Assembly: GCA_034509735.1 (NCBI GenBank)
Contig: JACGWO010000006.1
Coordinates: 34,961,141-35,025,140, forward strand
Reading direction: 5' to 3'
Length of the DNA stretch: 64,000 nucleotides
Source of the DNA: Sesamum alatum
Lineage: Eukaryota; Streptophyta; Magnoliopsida; Lamiales; Pedaliaceae
A model generated the notes under the pieces. It searched no databases. It saw only the letters and a list, made by a program, of their open reading frames with translations, and was not told the origin of the DNA. Positions 11,781-24,234 of the stretch are shown in pieces (position 1 is the first letter of the stretch; every line of letters begins with the position of its first letter). The translations under genes and the position numbers were made by a program.

Positions 11781-12183
11781 TGTGACTGGTTGCTGCGTCT
11801 CCATGGCCATCCCGGCTAAAGAAGCTGAGGTTGAAGAGGTTGAAGATGATAGGCTTTTTGATGATGCAGGATAAAAGCGTGCTTCACTTATAAAATCGTG
11901 TTCTTATTTCTGTACTTGTAAATCAGCACGCTTATGTGGTGCCAACGTGATTTGCTGACTGTTTTATTCCTCATGTAATTGGTCCATGTGATGTCCACGT
12001 GTCCAGGGCAATTAGTTTTTTACGGGCGGTTATTTTGTTTTGTGGCGCCCACTTTCCCTATTTAAGAGCCTAGGGTTTGTATCAATAGAATTCAATTCAA
12101 TTCTCTCATTCATTAATGAAAACCCTTAGTTCGCATATCTCCATGGATTTCAGTGTTTGCTTCTTTGCTCGTGGAAGTTTTCA
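11781..12183 (+). repeat. 3' LTR of the Copia element
   Basis: 403 bp; carries a 9-bp duplication (gttgaagag type) near 11831-11845 that the 5' LTR lacks. From 12288 to about 13100 I see no gene, only AT-rich DNA with an (AAAAC)n tract near 12848-12872. Confidence 0.9.
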
Positions 12184-13118
12184 ATTATGTGGTAATGTGT
12201 ATATTGATTATATAACGTGCACATAGAGATTACATATTCTATGCGAGAATATTTATTTTATGTATTAACCATTTTTATTTTCCAACAGAGGATAATCTCA
12301 CGAAGGTCGTATAGAGACCTAACACTCAGTTCTACTTCAGATTACGAAATACGCCAATTGCTTTTTTACTGGCTTCATTTCGACCTGCTCCTGATCTGTT
12401 CTAAACCCGAATATGTGTGGATTCCTGGTAACTAACCGATAGATCGACAGTTCACATGGTATCTCACAACTAGGCAAATTTATAAATATCAGTCCTCCAA
12501 GGCCCTAAGTACAAATTTTGCTACTGTAATATTTCTTACAACCTTAAGTATTTCTCCTTTACTATATGTCTAACCCAAGTATCAAAGGATCATAACCGGG
12601 ACCTCTCAGTATGGTTCTTATGATTTTCTACCGTGTAGGTCCTCTTTTGGGAAGAATCTATTTTTGAGAGAGCATACTCATAACAATTGAAAAGCATATT
12701 TCATAGAGTGACGTAAACACAATTTAAAATTAAATTACACGCATCACTATTTATAGAGATCACTACCTCATAACAATTTATAATTATTAAAAATTAATTG
12801 AAAATGTAGCCTTTACAGTGTTCCAATACATTATTTTACAAAAAAAGAAAAACAAAACAAAACAAAACAAAACATCCAACAAATAAATACTGATAACATA
12901 CTAAATTACTATACGTACATGTAAAAACTATTACAGTAAATTATTAGGGTGCAAAGAACGACGTACTTTTATATTATTCTAATATTATTGTGCTGCTCCC
13001 TGGTTTTGAATTTTTTAATAGTTCTTTTATAAATGTTACAAACTTATAATATATAATCTTTCAATAACTTGTAAAAATGTCAAAATCACATCAACAGAAA
13101 GAACCTCCTCCAAATATG

Positions 13119-13486
13119 GGGAAAAATGCAAGGAACCCCCTGTGATATTGCAAATGTGCAAATTACCCTCCTATGAAAAAATAAATAGCAATTTACCTCC
13201 TTGTACTTTCTAAAATGAAGCAATTTACCCCCTTGTATTTTCGAAAATGAAGCAATTTACCTCCCTGGCTAGGGAGGTAAATTGCTTCATTTCGAAAAAT
13301 ACAGGAGGGTAAATTGCTATTTTTTTTTCATAGGGGGATAATTTGATCATTTGCAATATCATAGGGGGTTAGGGAGGTAAATTGCTTCATTTTCGAAAAA
13401 TACAGGAGGGTAAATTGCTATTTTTTTTTCATAGGGGGATAATTTGATCATTTGCAATATCATAGGGGGTAAATTGCATTAAACCC
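13119..13486. mobile_element. Mutator-like MITE with a 100-bp internal tandem duplication
   Basis: The inverted ends (ggaaaaatgcaagg / aaattgcattaaaccc) are flanked by tccaaatatg (13109-13118) and tccaaatacg (13487-13496), a 10-bp repeat with one mismatch. The right arm is duplicated with a period of exactly 100 bp (13271-13370 and 13371-13470), nearly identical. Same family as 4170-4422 and 54148-54412. Confidence 0.82.
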
Positions 13487-13547
13487 TCCAAATACGACTA
13501 AAATTGCAACAGTTGTTATATATGTGATATATATTATATATTAAAGT

Positions 13548-15245
13548 TGTCGAGGAGGCTCAGTGGAATTGTTGAAGTTGAGAACCGTGCAAGCGTTTAT
13601 TTTTTTAGATCATGTGTGTGGGGTGTTTTTTTATTTTAGTAGTAGGTATTTTTTTATTTTAAGGATAATTATATTGAGACTTATTCTATCTTTTGGTAAT
13701 TATATAAACCATTCCTTCCCTGTCTTCTAAAAACTTATAGAAACTACCCTAGTAGTCTTTAAAATCGAAAGATGTCCCTATTGATCGGTCAAACTACTAT
13801 ATATTTTCAAGGATAAAAATACACTCATGGGTGTTTTTGTGATTACCAAAAGGTAGAAGGATTGTCAAAGTAATAGTTATGGAGATGAGTAATATAGACC
13901 CCATGCATATATATTCTTTATTATTTAAACTATTACAAATTTAAATTTAAAGTATTTTATTAATTTTTTTTATTGAATATCTATACAAAATTACACATTT
14001 AAAAATTAAAATATTAAATTATGCAATTGATATATTAATAAAAATTAGTTATAAGATTATAAATTTAAATTAAAAACTTATCACACTTGTATAAATTATT
14101 TTAAATTCTTCAAATTAAAAGATTGTTCATCCTCTATTTTATTTATAACTAAATTCTACTAAATTTAATAAATTATACATTTATCTATATATATAATTAT
14201 ACATATATGAATATATAGATATGTATATCTCTTCAAAAAAAAAGTATAGATATGTATATATTTAAAATACATACGTATATGTAAATATTTATATATTTAT
14301 ACATATATATTTAGATTGTGGAGGAGGGTGAAGGCTAGGCGGTAGCGAGGGCGAGCGAAGGAGGAAGAGAAGCTAGGCGTAGGCAAAGAGGCGACCGGGA
14401 GGGGGCAAGCAGGGCAGGGAGTAGGCGTGGTTTAGGGGTGGGCATGGCAATGGGCTTGGGAAGTGGGTTGGGGAAGAAGGGATTTTTTTTTTTTTGCTAA
14501 AAAAATTGATTTAATAATTTAAAATACTTTTTTTAACAAATAAATTGTTTATTTTATTAATTCTAATATAATGTATGTAAAATACATAATTATTTTGAAT
14601 TATAATTCATTAATTTTAGTAAAAATTAGTTATATAATAAAAATAGAGGATAAATAATTTTTTAATTTTAAGAATTTCAAATAATTTATACAAGTATGAT
14701 AATTTTTTAATTTAACTTTTAATCTAGTAATTAATTTTATTTATAAATTAAATTGAATAATTTAGTATTTTAATTATTAAAAGGTATAATTATATATAGA
14801 GATTCAATTAAAAGAAATTAACAAATTAATTTAAACTAAAATTAGTATAAATAATTAAAAATTATGAGGTTATATTACTCCCCATAAACATTATTTTGAC
14901 CCCCTCTACATTTTGGTACATTTTGGTAGTTGCAGAAATTGCCCTGAGGGTATTTCTGTCCTTGAAAATTTAGATTAGAACTTGACTCGATCAACATGGA
15001 CATTTTTGGATTTTAAAGATTTTTAGGGGGTGATTTCTGTTTTTTTTTAAAAGATAAGTGCGATTTTGTTAAAAAGGCAATAGGTGAAGGGGTATAAATG
15101 TAATAATTCCTTTATTTTAATAGTAATTGTTGATTAGATGTAATTATCATTTATTGATGATTACTGTATGATTTTTATAATTATTAATAGTTGTTAGATA
15201 TAAATATTTAATATTGATAATTATAACCAATTTACTCAAAAATAA
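13548..15245 (+). mobile_element. tRNA-like SINE split by a Mutator-like element
   Basis: The 5' part (13548-13662; ggctcagtggaattgttg is an A-box-like remnant) and the 3' part (15111-15245; tagtaattgttgattagatg onward) rejoin into the same sequence as the SINE at 55525-55765. The interruption is the element at 13663-15110. Confidence 0.6.
13663..15110. mobile_element. Mutator-like element with a GC-rich core, 10-bp TSD
   Basis: The long inverted arms begin ggataattata and end taataattcc. A perfect 10-bp repeat, tttattttaa, flanks them at 13653-13662 and 15111-15120. The arms are very AT-rich. At 14318-14480 a purine- and G-rich core with no open gene sits abruptly between them; it may be captured host DNA. 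No transposase is present. Confidence 0.8.
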
Positions 15246-15302
15246 AAGTTGAACGCTTTTACTGAAAAAAAAAGTATATATATAGATTTCATTTAGGTCA
15301 TT

Positions 15303-15322
15303 TATATATATATATATATATA
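15303..15322. repeat. (TA)n microsatellite
   Basis: An uninterrupted run of TA dinucleotides. The rest of 15250-15920 holds poly-A/T tracts and no supported gene. Confidence 0.7.
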
Positions 15323-15928
15323 CATTTTGTCCCTAGCAAAACGGATGGCCACCTACTGGCACACATATCAAGATTTCTATAGCCAATGATTATTTGATAA
15401 AAATATTCTTAAATGTCGTTTTCGGATTTGTGAGTTTGAAAGTAGGAATTTCAAATCCCAATTAAAAATTCCTCAACAAATTATTAAACTTTAAATTTAA
15501 ATTATATCTTATAAAATACTTATGAAAAATATTTGAAATTTCTTCAATATATAATTATTTAAAATTATTGTTTTTAAATTCTTTCCTCAAATACAAATCT
15601 GACTTTTGGCCAGACATGCCGCTATCACAATTGCCTTTTTGCGACAGTTGCTTCAATCCAATTCTTTCTGAATTGGATGTATATATGTCCGAAAATTTAT
15701 GTCGTATGTATATTATTTTTGCATGATTAGTGGTGGTAGGCACGAGGCCCGCATGCTCAATTTTTTATTAATTGAAAATTCCACAATCAATATTCTCAAA
15801 TACTCATGGATACAAAAAATAAAGAAAAAATTCCCAAAAAAAAAAAAAAGTACTCATGGATATGAGATTGCATCCACCCAATTGCCCTTCTCTGAATCAA
15901 TACTCCCTGCTTTATTTTTTTTCGGGGG

Positions 15929-16937
15929 AACATCATTTTTGTTCCCTCAATTATGTCATTTATCCACTTTTGGTCCCTCATGTTTCCTGCTCATTAAATT
16001 TGGTCCCTCATGTTTCCTGCTCATTAAATTTGGTCCCTCAAATTTAAAACATTCATCACTTTTGGTCCCTCCGTTATGTTTTCCGCTAAAACTAACGGAA
16101 TTCTAAAAAAAGAAAAAAAAAAACAATTGTGCTTTAAAGGATTTGAATTTGGGTCTTGCAAACAACAATACAATAGTCAAACCAATTCCCCAATTCTACT
16201 TTTCAGCATATTAATTACCCAGAATTTACTTACACCGTTCTCAAGTAGCATTGTATTAGTCACAAATTAACTATAAGATTCGAAGTTTCTTCTTTCAAAC
16301 CCGAGCAGTGTGTGGCGACGAGGGAGCAACAGCAGTGTTGTCGAAAGCAGCAACAACCGTAACGACGGAGAGGAGAGCCATGGTGAGGAAGAAAGATTCA
16401 GATCCTCAAACCCCAAAATATGCTAAGTTAATGTTGAAATTTGAGATTTTTTTGTTGCAAAATTTTGAGATTTTTTTGCTGAAATTTGTAACAGTTGTTG
16501 AGAATTATTATTGAGTTTTCTTAGAATGATTGTTTGTGAGGAAGATAGAGGTTTTGCTGAAATTGTTGAGAATTATTTGGGGCTAATACAACATTTCATA
16601 AACTTGTTGTAAAATTTTGGAGACGTTAAAACCGAGAAGCTTGGGGCTCATAGACGTTTTCGATAAGTAAACTTCGGGTGACTAAATTATCAAGCATCAA
16701 ATTTGGTCCAGTGGCATGTTTATCATTTTGTTACACAAATAACCCGAGTTCAAATCCTTCCAAGCACAATTGTATTTTGTTTTTCTTTTTTAAGATTCTG
16801 TTAGTTTTAACGGAAAACTTAACGGAGGGACCAAAAGTGATGAAATCTTTAAACTTGAGGGACTAAATTTGATGAGCAGGAAACATGAGGGACCACAAGT
16901 GTATAAGTGGCATAGTTGAGGGACCAAAAATGATGTT
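15929..16937. mobile_element. 1-kb foldback/TIR element, possible captured sequence inside
   Basis: The left arm 15929-16110 and right arm 16785-16937 are inverted repeats of 'tttggtccctca' phrases plus 'gttagttttaacgg'. The left arm holds a 27-bp direct duplication around 15970-16025 that the right arm lacks. The interior (16308-16450) is more GC-balanced and encodes a short open segment (MVRKKDSDPQTPKYAKLMLK), possibly a captured exon piece; I do not recognise it. Confidence 0.7.
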
Positions 16938-16951
16938 TATCTTTTTTTTGG

Positions 16952-18200
16952 GGCTAAATTATATTTTGCACTCTAGAATTAATTGAAATAGGTATTTATC
17001 ATCCTAAAAAGAAAAAAAATTGTCGTATACACGCTAGAAATTAACTTTTCTTTGCACAGTGAAATATTGGCATTTTATAGGGCAACGTATTGATTGGGGA
17101 AGGGCATAATTATCCCAAAAAAGAGTCTCCAGTGTGCAAATTATACATTTAATGAAATATTAACTAACTTATCGATAAAATAAATACTAACTAATAATTG
17201 GGACTCAAATTTTAACTAACTTATCAAAGCATATATATTTGTCTCTTTGGATTTGTGATATCAAATATTATATATTTGTGATAATAACTTATCAAAGTAT
17301 TATGTATTATTCTATATGCAGAAGCAAAAGCGCATTATATTTTGCACTAAAATTAAGTTTACAATACATTTAATAAAATATTAACTAATTTATCAATAAG
17401 ATAAAATATTAATTAACAATTGGGATTTAAATATTAAAAATATAGTAATAACTGATATCATAAATCTTAAGAGAAAATTATATAATCTTTAAAAGCTCAT
17501 TTACTTTTGTATATAAAATAAAATAGATTATATATAAAACACATGATATTTCTTTTTATACATATGGTCAATTTTTTAATAATCACTTTTGATTAAATCT
17601 ATAATTTGTATCTTTAGATCACAATTGTTTTTTTCATTTAACTATCCGTTATGTCCATAGATTTTTTATTAAAATTTTCAATTAATCTAAAGATGAAATT
17701 AATTTTGAATTTAGCCAGAATTTGATCTATTATAAAATTATGAGTCCAAGTGTCATACTTATCTTTTCTAAAATTAATTATCTCATAAGCAATTATAAAG
17801 AATTTAACTTTAATGCAAAATATTACACCATTTTGATTTTGCGTGTATATAGAATAATATATATTACTCTTATATAAGTTAGTTAATATTTGATAAGTTA
17901 GTTAGTTAATATAATATTTGGTACATAAATCCAAAGAGGAAAATATATAATAATTTGATAAGTTAGTTAAATTTGAATCCCAATTATTAGTTAATATTTT
18001 ATTAAATGCATAACTTGCACCTTGGAGACTTTTTTGGGACAATTATGCCCTTCCCCCAACCAATACTTTGGCCTACAAAATGCTGATATTTCAATTTGCA
18101 AAGAAAAGTTAGATTTTAGGGTGTGAATTGTAATTTATTTTTTGTCAGGATGGTAAATGTCTATTTCAATTAATTCTAGGGTGCAAAATGTAATTTAGCC
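16952..18200. mobile_element. TIR element with arms of about 250-300 bp
   Basis: The left end ggctaaattatattttgcac is matched inversely by gtgcaaaatgtaatttagcc at the right end. The arms stay complementary through 'attaattgaaatag', 'gaagggcataattatccc' and 'agtctcc'. The interior is extremely AT-rich and non-coding. The flanks share only a T-run, so the duplication is unclear. Mutator-like by structure. Confidence 0.75.
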
Positions 18201-18752
18201 ATTTTTTGATATAGAAATGATAATTATGTTTTCTTATTAATATATTTTTCAATAATATTAAACAATGAATTATAAATTGTAAATTATAAGAAGTTTATAT
18301 ATAAAATGTGCTAACTACGCACATATATATCTGATGAAACTCAATTTAGATAAGCTAATTTCAACTCTATGAAATGGGTTTAAGGAGACGAGTAAATGAT
18401 AAGTTTCGGGTGATTTATATCATATTAACGTTGTCCAGACATTTTATATGTGTAATTAATTTTTAAAAAGTAAGAAAAAGAAATTAAAAAAAAAAAAAAC
18501 ACTAACTTGACATTGTTTTTTCAAGGTGGTCTTGTAAGAACGTGCCCTTTGTTGATAGTAATAGATGTGGTCTGAATTTTTTTATGAATGCCATACTACA
18601 TACTATTTATTGAATTTCATCCCAAATATTGTTTAAGAAATCTGCTATGTGCGATACTTTCAAAAGGGCTCTAGCCAACTTGATTCCCACTTCGAGCCCA
18701 CGTCTGTCCTATTATGATATGTCTATTGTGTTAATTTTCAAATGATTAAATT

Positions 18753-18960
18753 TTGATTTTAGACAATGTAGATCAACTATGGCCATGATTCTTGGCAACA
18801 TAGGTCAATAATAAGAATATTAATCGGTACACATAATACAGACACAGTTGATAATCTTGATTTTAAACAACGTAGATCAACTATGGCCATGATTCTTGGC
18901 AACATAGATCAATAATAAGAATATTAATCAGTACACATAATACAGACACAATCGTTATCA
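18753..18960. repeat. Two-copy direct tandem repeat, period 104 bp
   Basis: Copy 1 (from 18753) and copy 2 (from 18857) share 'gatcaactatggccatgatt' and 'ccggtacacataatacagac'-type segments with few differences. No coding frame is maintained. 18201-18752 and 18961-20160 hold no supported gene. Confidence 0.8.
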
Positions 18961-20171
18961 ACGGGTTTACGGGGCGTGATCCAATTTTTTCCATTTTATA
19001 ACAAAAAAATAAATATATAGTTCCATAGAAAACAATATTCAGCAATATATTATTCGTAGGTGGTAATAATCTTGAGGTCGTGCACACCACATGAACCTTA
19101 TCAAAATTTCTGAATTTTTGCGGCTTGTAACTCTTCACAATTTTTGTGCCTTAAATAGGTGCCAGATGTACTTGTCAAGAATCACTGCTTTGTGCATATG
19201 TGCATAAAGGTACCAGAAAATGACCTAAAAAAATATTTTGTAATATTAGGAGTTTTTGATTGATTTAAAATTAATTCAAAACTCCACTACAAAAAATACA
19301 GAAAAATCAATCGAAAATCTACTCTATACTCTATTCATATAAATATTATTAAAGGTGTGATGTCTAGAGTAACTAACTTGGATAATAAAATATTTATGAA
19401 CAAAAGTACCACTAAATTATATTTATTTATTATTCACAAGTTATCTATCTCTTCAATTAATTAACTCTTTCATTAATTTAGTACCCAAGAATTTTTTTAT
19501 ATATTTTATTTTATCGTTTTTATCAATTATTTATTTAGTTAGACAACAAGTATAAAGAAATTTTAAATATGCATATATCGAATATATTCGATTGTTAATA
19601 TAAACTTATTAGACTCTATAGCAATTTATATCCCCACTTATAGTTAGTAGTAATAAATTTTAGTCAACACATAGTTTGCCTACAATTATAGTCACATATA
19701 TTTTGTTCAAAATTAATTATTTTTTCAATAAAAAAATTTAAAAAATTTGTTAAATTAGTTATTCAAATATTCAAAAACTCACAAAAAACAAAGCAAAAAT
19801 TATGACATTAACCAAAACAAGGAAAACACAGCAGAAGATGGGCTGAGATATTCGCAAATAGTGCTAAAAAACAACTCTCAACAGTGAAAAATAACTCAAA
19901 ATAACCAAAACCAAATTTACCCAAAAATTGGGTTTGTGTTGGGCCATCTCAGAAATGGCCCAAAAACAAATGTAAACACGGAGTTGGATCTTGATACCAA
20001 TCTAAAATTCAAATTTAACTAATAAATCAACTGTATAAATTTTATTTAATTCGAATCAACAGTTTAACTTTACGTAAATACACAATTAAAATTATATATA
20101 TTTTATATACAATTAAATTTAAATATTCACATAATAAATTGAATATATATAAATATATAGATGGGGAGGGG

Positions 20172-20355
20172 GCGGCGACATGGAACGAGTGGTGAGGGAG
20201 AACGAGCGGCAACATGGGCTGGGGAGGAAAGGGCGCGCTGACAGGGGAGGAGGGGAACGGACGGCAACATGGGCTAGGGAGGAAAGGGCATGCTGGCAGG
20301 GAAGGAGGGGAAGGGGCGGCAACGTAGGTTGGGGAGGAAGGGGAAGGGGCGCCGA
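20172..20355. repeat. GC-rich minisatellite, period 55 bp
   Basis: The motif cggcaacatgggctggggag recurs at 20207, 20262 and 20317 (55-bp spacing), with a partial unit at 20173. It is strongly purine-rich on the plus strand, within AT-rich DNA. The proline-rich reading frame on the minus strand is a by-product of the repeat and is not called as a gene. Confidence 0.8.
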
Positions 20356-21182
20356 ATCTGAATCTTGGAATAACAGTACTCAAAATTTAATTAAGTTGGC
20401 ATAAAGTAATATAAAAATTAAAAGAAACATGCTCAATAAATGAGCAATCTCCTTATTGTATTTTACCCATCACTTTTATTTTTTATAATTATTATTCAGC
20501 AATTCTTTAATTTTACGATTTTCCTATGATGGTTTTGAATATTTTCAGGAAAACTCTAATATCTATTGACTCAAACAAACCTAAAAGAATGAAACTATAA
20601 TCCATGGATGCAATCAACCAATATGTTTCAAAAACAACCTTTTTGTCAACATATAATCAAACAACCTCTGGATTAAATAATTAATCGCCATTTTCATGTA
20701 ACAGTAAAAAAAAGAACACTACGACTGAGTAACAAATTATATAACCAAAATTGAAGGCAGCAAAAATGAATCAAGTTGAAGATTTGAACTATCATTTATA
20801 CTCACAAAACAAGTTCTACCACAACATGCTTCTCCGAGCAGCATGCACCGGACAGTTAAAAGAATCAAAATGATTATGTCAACAATAAAAAGGGAACCAA
20901 TATAACACTGCACAAGTATGTGAATAATCAAGAAAACAACAGGAGATGCAACAGCTCTTTAGTTTCTGCTATAGCGAAATATTTAGAGAAAACACGCTAA
21001 GTAAAGGTACTAACTCATCCCATAATATCCAAAAGTTAACATGATCGAATGATAAATCATTATAAAATGCAAAAACTGGCGAGCTTTACTTGATCTTAGC
21101 ACGATTTACCTTCTGGAACATCCACAACTTCTTGAGTGGGTGTTGAAAGTAGGCGAAAAAGCAGATACAACAAATGGATGTA

Positions 21183-21563
21183 TCATGAAGAACGAGAAGC
21201 GGATAGTTTAAGACATTCGCTCTGACATCTTCTGAGGCAAACATCATTCCAGTTCGGTACTTGATGTTGGTTGACACACACAGTTCGGGCACAGGCATCA
21301 GCACAGGCATCGAGTTCAGAAACGCCACACACTGTAACACATGTATCTGGGATTGGATCCTTGGAAAATGCTCCTACTTTCTTCAACATTCTCTTTGATG
21401 TACAAACTCTCTCACACACAAAAATATCATCAGCACTCCTCTCCTTGCTCCGGGCACTTTTGATTCTTTGCTCCTCAACATGTCTTGCCTTCATTCTGAA
21501 AGCTTGACCAGCAATGAAAACTGGAACAGTGGCCCCAAGGAGGGTCCACCACACCTCAACCAT
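21183..21563 (-). CDS. Small Cys-rich, membrane-anchored conserved-type protein (126 aa)
   Basis: The frame is open from an in-frame TAA just upstream to the stop at 21183. The ATG at 21563 is the first ATG after a good splice acceptor (exon start 21649), so I choose it over the GTG at 21608. The protein has one N-terminal hydrophobic segment (WWTLLGATVPVFIAG, residues 5-19) and a basic, charged stretch (22-44). A Cys-rich C-terminal half has Cys at 50, 54, 75, 79, 87, 91, 96, 109, 113 and 117. Many form CX3C pairs (CERVC, CVTVC, CADAC, CLRRC, CQSEC). I believe it belongs to a plant-wide small protein family, but I cannot assign a function. CX3C pairs recall mitochondrial intermembrane-space proteins, which is only a hypothesis. 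A 1.1-kb 5'UTR intron spans 21650-22763. Confidence 0.75.
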   Translation of the reverse strand: MVEVWWTLLGATVPVFIAGQAFRMKARHVEEQRIKSARSKERSADDIFVCERVCTSKRMLKKVGAFSKDPIPDTCVTVCGVSELDACADACARTVCVNQHQVPNWNDVCLRRCQSECLKLSASRSS

Positions 21564-21649
21564 TGCACTATCTACAAAGGTCCGTACTTCCTTCTTTCCC
21601 CAATGCACTTCTTAATTCAAAGTAGCAGATGACTTTATGTTCTATGTTC

Positions 21650-22763
21650 CTAAAAAGGTTACAGAGTGTGTTTTAGAATCAGAAACCATAGAACCTTCTA
21701 TATCCAAGGGAGAGAGAGGGAGAGTACAGAAACCATAAAGGAGGGAAGATATACATCCATATTAGCAGATACGAGCTATGAGCAAATCCACTATTCCAAT
21801 CGTTACTCACATTCTGAAGTCTTATAAAAACTATTCCCAATCTGATAGCAAGTCATAGACCTCATTAAGATATAGGTACTTCTAGACACCGTGCTTGTGC
21901 TGCTCCATAGAATCCACCAACCCTTAATATGTGTAATCTTGATTATGAATATGTAATCTTTAACTGCAAAAATTGAATCATTATGGCGAGATTTCACTTT
22001 TACTGAAGGTGGTGTTTACGAAGACTTGGTTTAACCATGATGTAAACTGTCTAAAGCAACTGATACTGATGGCAATATTCTTCTCCAAGAGAACAGGGAA
22101 ACAGAACTAAAGCTTTTATCCAAATCTGCTTCAAATATAATTTGTAAATACTAGTGGGCAACCATAAAGTGATAAACATCCCTTAAAAGTAAACTAAAAT
22201 CAGTATCACTTAGTCTCAAATCCAAGCTTCAAAGATCTCATACATGGCAGGCCATGATCACAAAAATGGGATGTCAAGGACCATTCAACTTTCTACCATC
22301 TCCCTGATTTGGTAGAGTTGGGAAATCAGCAGGCATTATCCCTTTTCCCTTTCAAGGTTTACAGTTCTATTTTACCAGACATAAACGAAGTAGTGGTAGC
22401 AAGGAACATAAATCTTATAAAAGGAACTCGAATACACTTAATTCCATCAGATTTTTCATCACTTCTGTTTGCATAATCTAATTCTATGGATCAAACGACA
22501 ATGCCAAACTAATTCCTCAGAATAAGAGGGTTATGAATCTAATGCTAATTAAGGAACCAAATCTAAAATTCTACTCTCATCTACAGCTTCTCTCACCTTA
22601 TCTGTTTCTTCTCAACTCCTAGTCAGCTTTAATCTCCGACATTTTCAAAATTGAGCTATTTTCACAAATTAATTCCCGGTCCAGCACATGGAACACAGAA
22701 AAACAAGAAACGAGTACATAACAGAATGTTCAACACAAGGAAATGAAAAAGGAAAGAGCTTAC
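21650..22763 (-). other. 5'UTR intron of the Cys-rich protein gene
   Basis: The minus-strand donor CGCT|GTAAGCTC is at 22764/22763 and the acceptor TTTTTAG|GAACATAG at 21650/21649. The upstream exon has no ATG. A second leader intron (donor near 22957, acceptor near 22849) is possible. No other gene is seen inside. Confidence 0.55.
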
Positions 22764-22989
22764 AGCGAGACACGTCGCCGTTGACTATTCCGCCGGAACC
22801 CTAACTCCAATCAACGGCTGCCAGTAGAGTGACTGATGATTTCGGACCTAAAATTGAGCGAATGCAGCAGAAAAGGAAACAAACTTACACGTAATCAGTA
22901 AACAAAAAATAATTGAAAAAATATGAAGAAATTAAAGAAAGAGATAAACCCTACCGCTGAACAATGGGGAGAAGCTGAGCGCCAAATGA

Positions 22990-23200
22990 AATGAGCAGGA
23001 GCGTAGTCTCTTTAATTGGGCTGTTGAATGGTCCCTACCAGCCCATCAAAGTAGGCCCTCAATGGGCCGGCCCCTTTAACTGAATTGGACCTCAACTATT
23101 GCCCAATAATCACAATGTTTGGATCCATTCTTTGGGCCTTTGTGGAAATGGCCCAAAATAGGCCCATGTTTGGGTCATTTTACTTTTCTGTGCTTTGCCC
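22990..23200 (-). promoter_or_regulatory. GGCCCA-rich promoter of the Cys-rich protein gene
   Basis: At least six GGCCCA/TGGGCC or GCCCA motifs occur between 23015 and 23185, including the palindrome-like gggccggcccc near 23064. This density is typical of site II promoters of constitutively expressed plant genes. The stretch 23285-24234 beyond it is AT-rich with no supported gene. Confidence 0.5.
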
Positions 23201-24234
23201 CATTTTTAACCGTATGAAACACCACAGCCCACTATTCACTTGTCTCCCTCTTTCTCTATGTCTTGTTAAAATTTAGGATTGAAAATAAATTTAATTTAAT
23301 TTTGGATTAAAAAAAATTAAATATTTATTAAATTCATAATTAATAATTTTAATTAAAATATAATTTACTTTTATAGTAAATAATTATCCCATAAAATTCA
23401 ATTACAATAATATATATATATATACAATTTAATCCACCTAAAAAAAATCATTTTTTGTCAAAACGAAGTTTTAAATTATTTTAAATTATCTTCAAAAATA
23501 AATCTAAACATCACATTTAATTCTATTTTTCTCTGTCTATGTCCACAAAACAAAATAAAATTTCTCAAAAATAAATCCAAACATAATACATGTTTTAAAC
23601 CTTTTTTAGCTTTGGACTTTCGTTGGGTTGGGATGTAACTATTTTGATCTTTTTTTATACTTCTGTATCACATAATATCACACCATGCGACGAGTGAAGT
23701 ACATGTGTTTTACTTTTTTAATTAATTAAAAAAGTATAAATTATATTATAAATTTAGAAGTCGAATTGAATATAATACACATATATATTAATGTAACACA
23801 AAAATACGATGGGAGATCCTTCACCCCGGGATCTCTATGTCTAATCAAATAATCCACAGAGATTAGGAACCTCTGCACAAATGATTGTGAAAAAAAAGCC
23901 GCACAAATATATATTTTTTCCTTATAGTTTCTCATGAATTAATTTGTACAGAAATTTATCTCTAGCCATATATTCTAGACTTGATCTAATTCAAAATAAA
24001 TAATTTTTTTTGTTAATCACAAAAAAAGGACAATGCAGGTTAAATCCGAAGAACTTATATATATATGGGAAAAACCTATATCGGATTTGGTCGGACGTGA
24101 ACTAATTAAATGCAATACAGTTGTCGTGTATTGGTGTATAATTTTAAAAAAGTGACCAATCACATGACAAGTATATCATACTTGTTTTGTAATTGATTTG
24201 GTTCGGCCACACCAAGTTTGGGTAAGAATTTTCA

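Larger units (their letters stand above)
7187..12183 (+). mobile_element. Ty1/Copia LTR retrotransposon, degenerate
   Basis: The LTRs at 7187-7580 and 11781-12183 start TGTGACTGG and end GTTTTCA. By hand I count about 22 substitutions and a 9-bp insertion between them, or roughly 94% identity. A primer-binding site follows the 5' LTR and a G-rich polypurine tract precedes the 3' LTR. The coding order gag, protease, integrase, reverse transcriptase, RNase H defines the Copia superfamily. The flanking pentamers attgt/attat differ at one base. All reading frames are broken, so the element is not autonomous. Confidence 0.93.
6657..12287. mobile_element. Solo LTR (interrupted by a Copia element), TSD gagga
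   Basis: The two halves, 6657-7186 and 12184-12287, form one LTR of about 630 bp that starts TGTTAAATATAC and ends TTTTCCAACA. A perfect 5-bp duplication, gagga, flanks it at 6652-6656 and 12288-12292. There is no internal region, so the parent retrotransposon was lost by LTR-LTR recombination. TATAAATAGGG near 6789 is a plausible LTR promoter. The Copia at 7187-12183 inserted later. Confidence 0.85.

Noticed and set aside
19285..19310. CACTA-like start cactacaaaaaatacag
   Set aside because: No matching right end was found within the following kilobase.
21564..21608. Start of the Cys-rich protein at GTG 21608
   Set aside because: GTG is not used as a nuclear start here and an in-frame TAA lies just upstream. 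The first ATG of the exon is at 21563.
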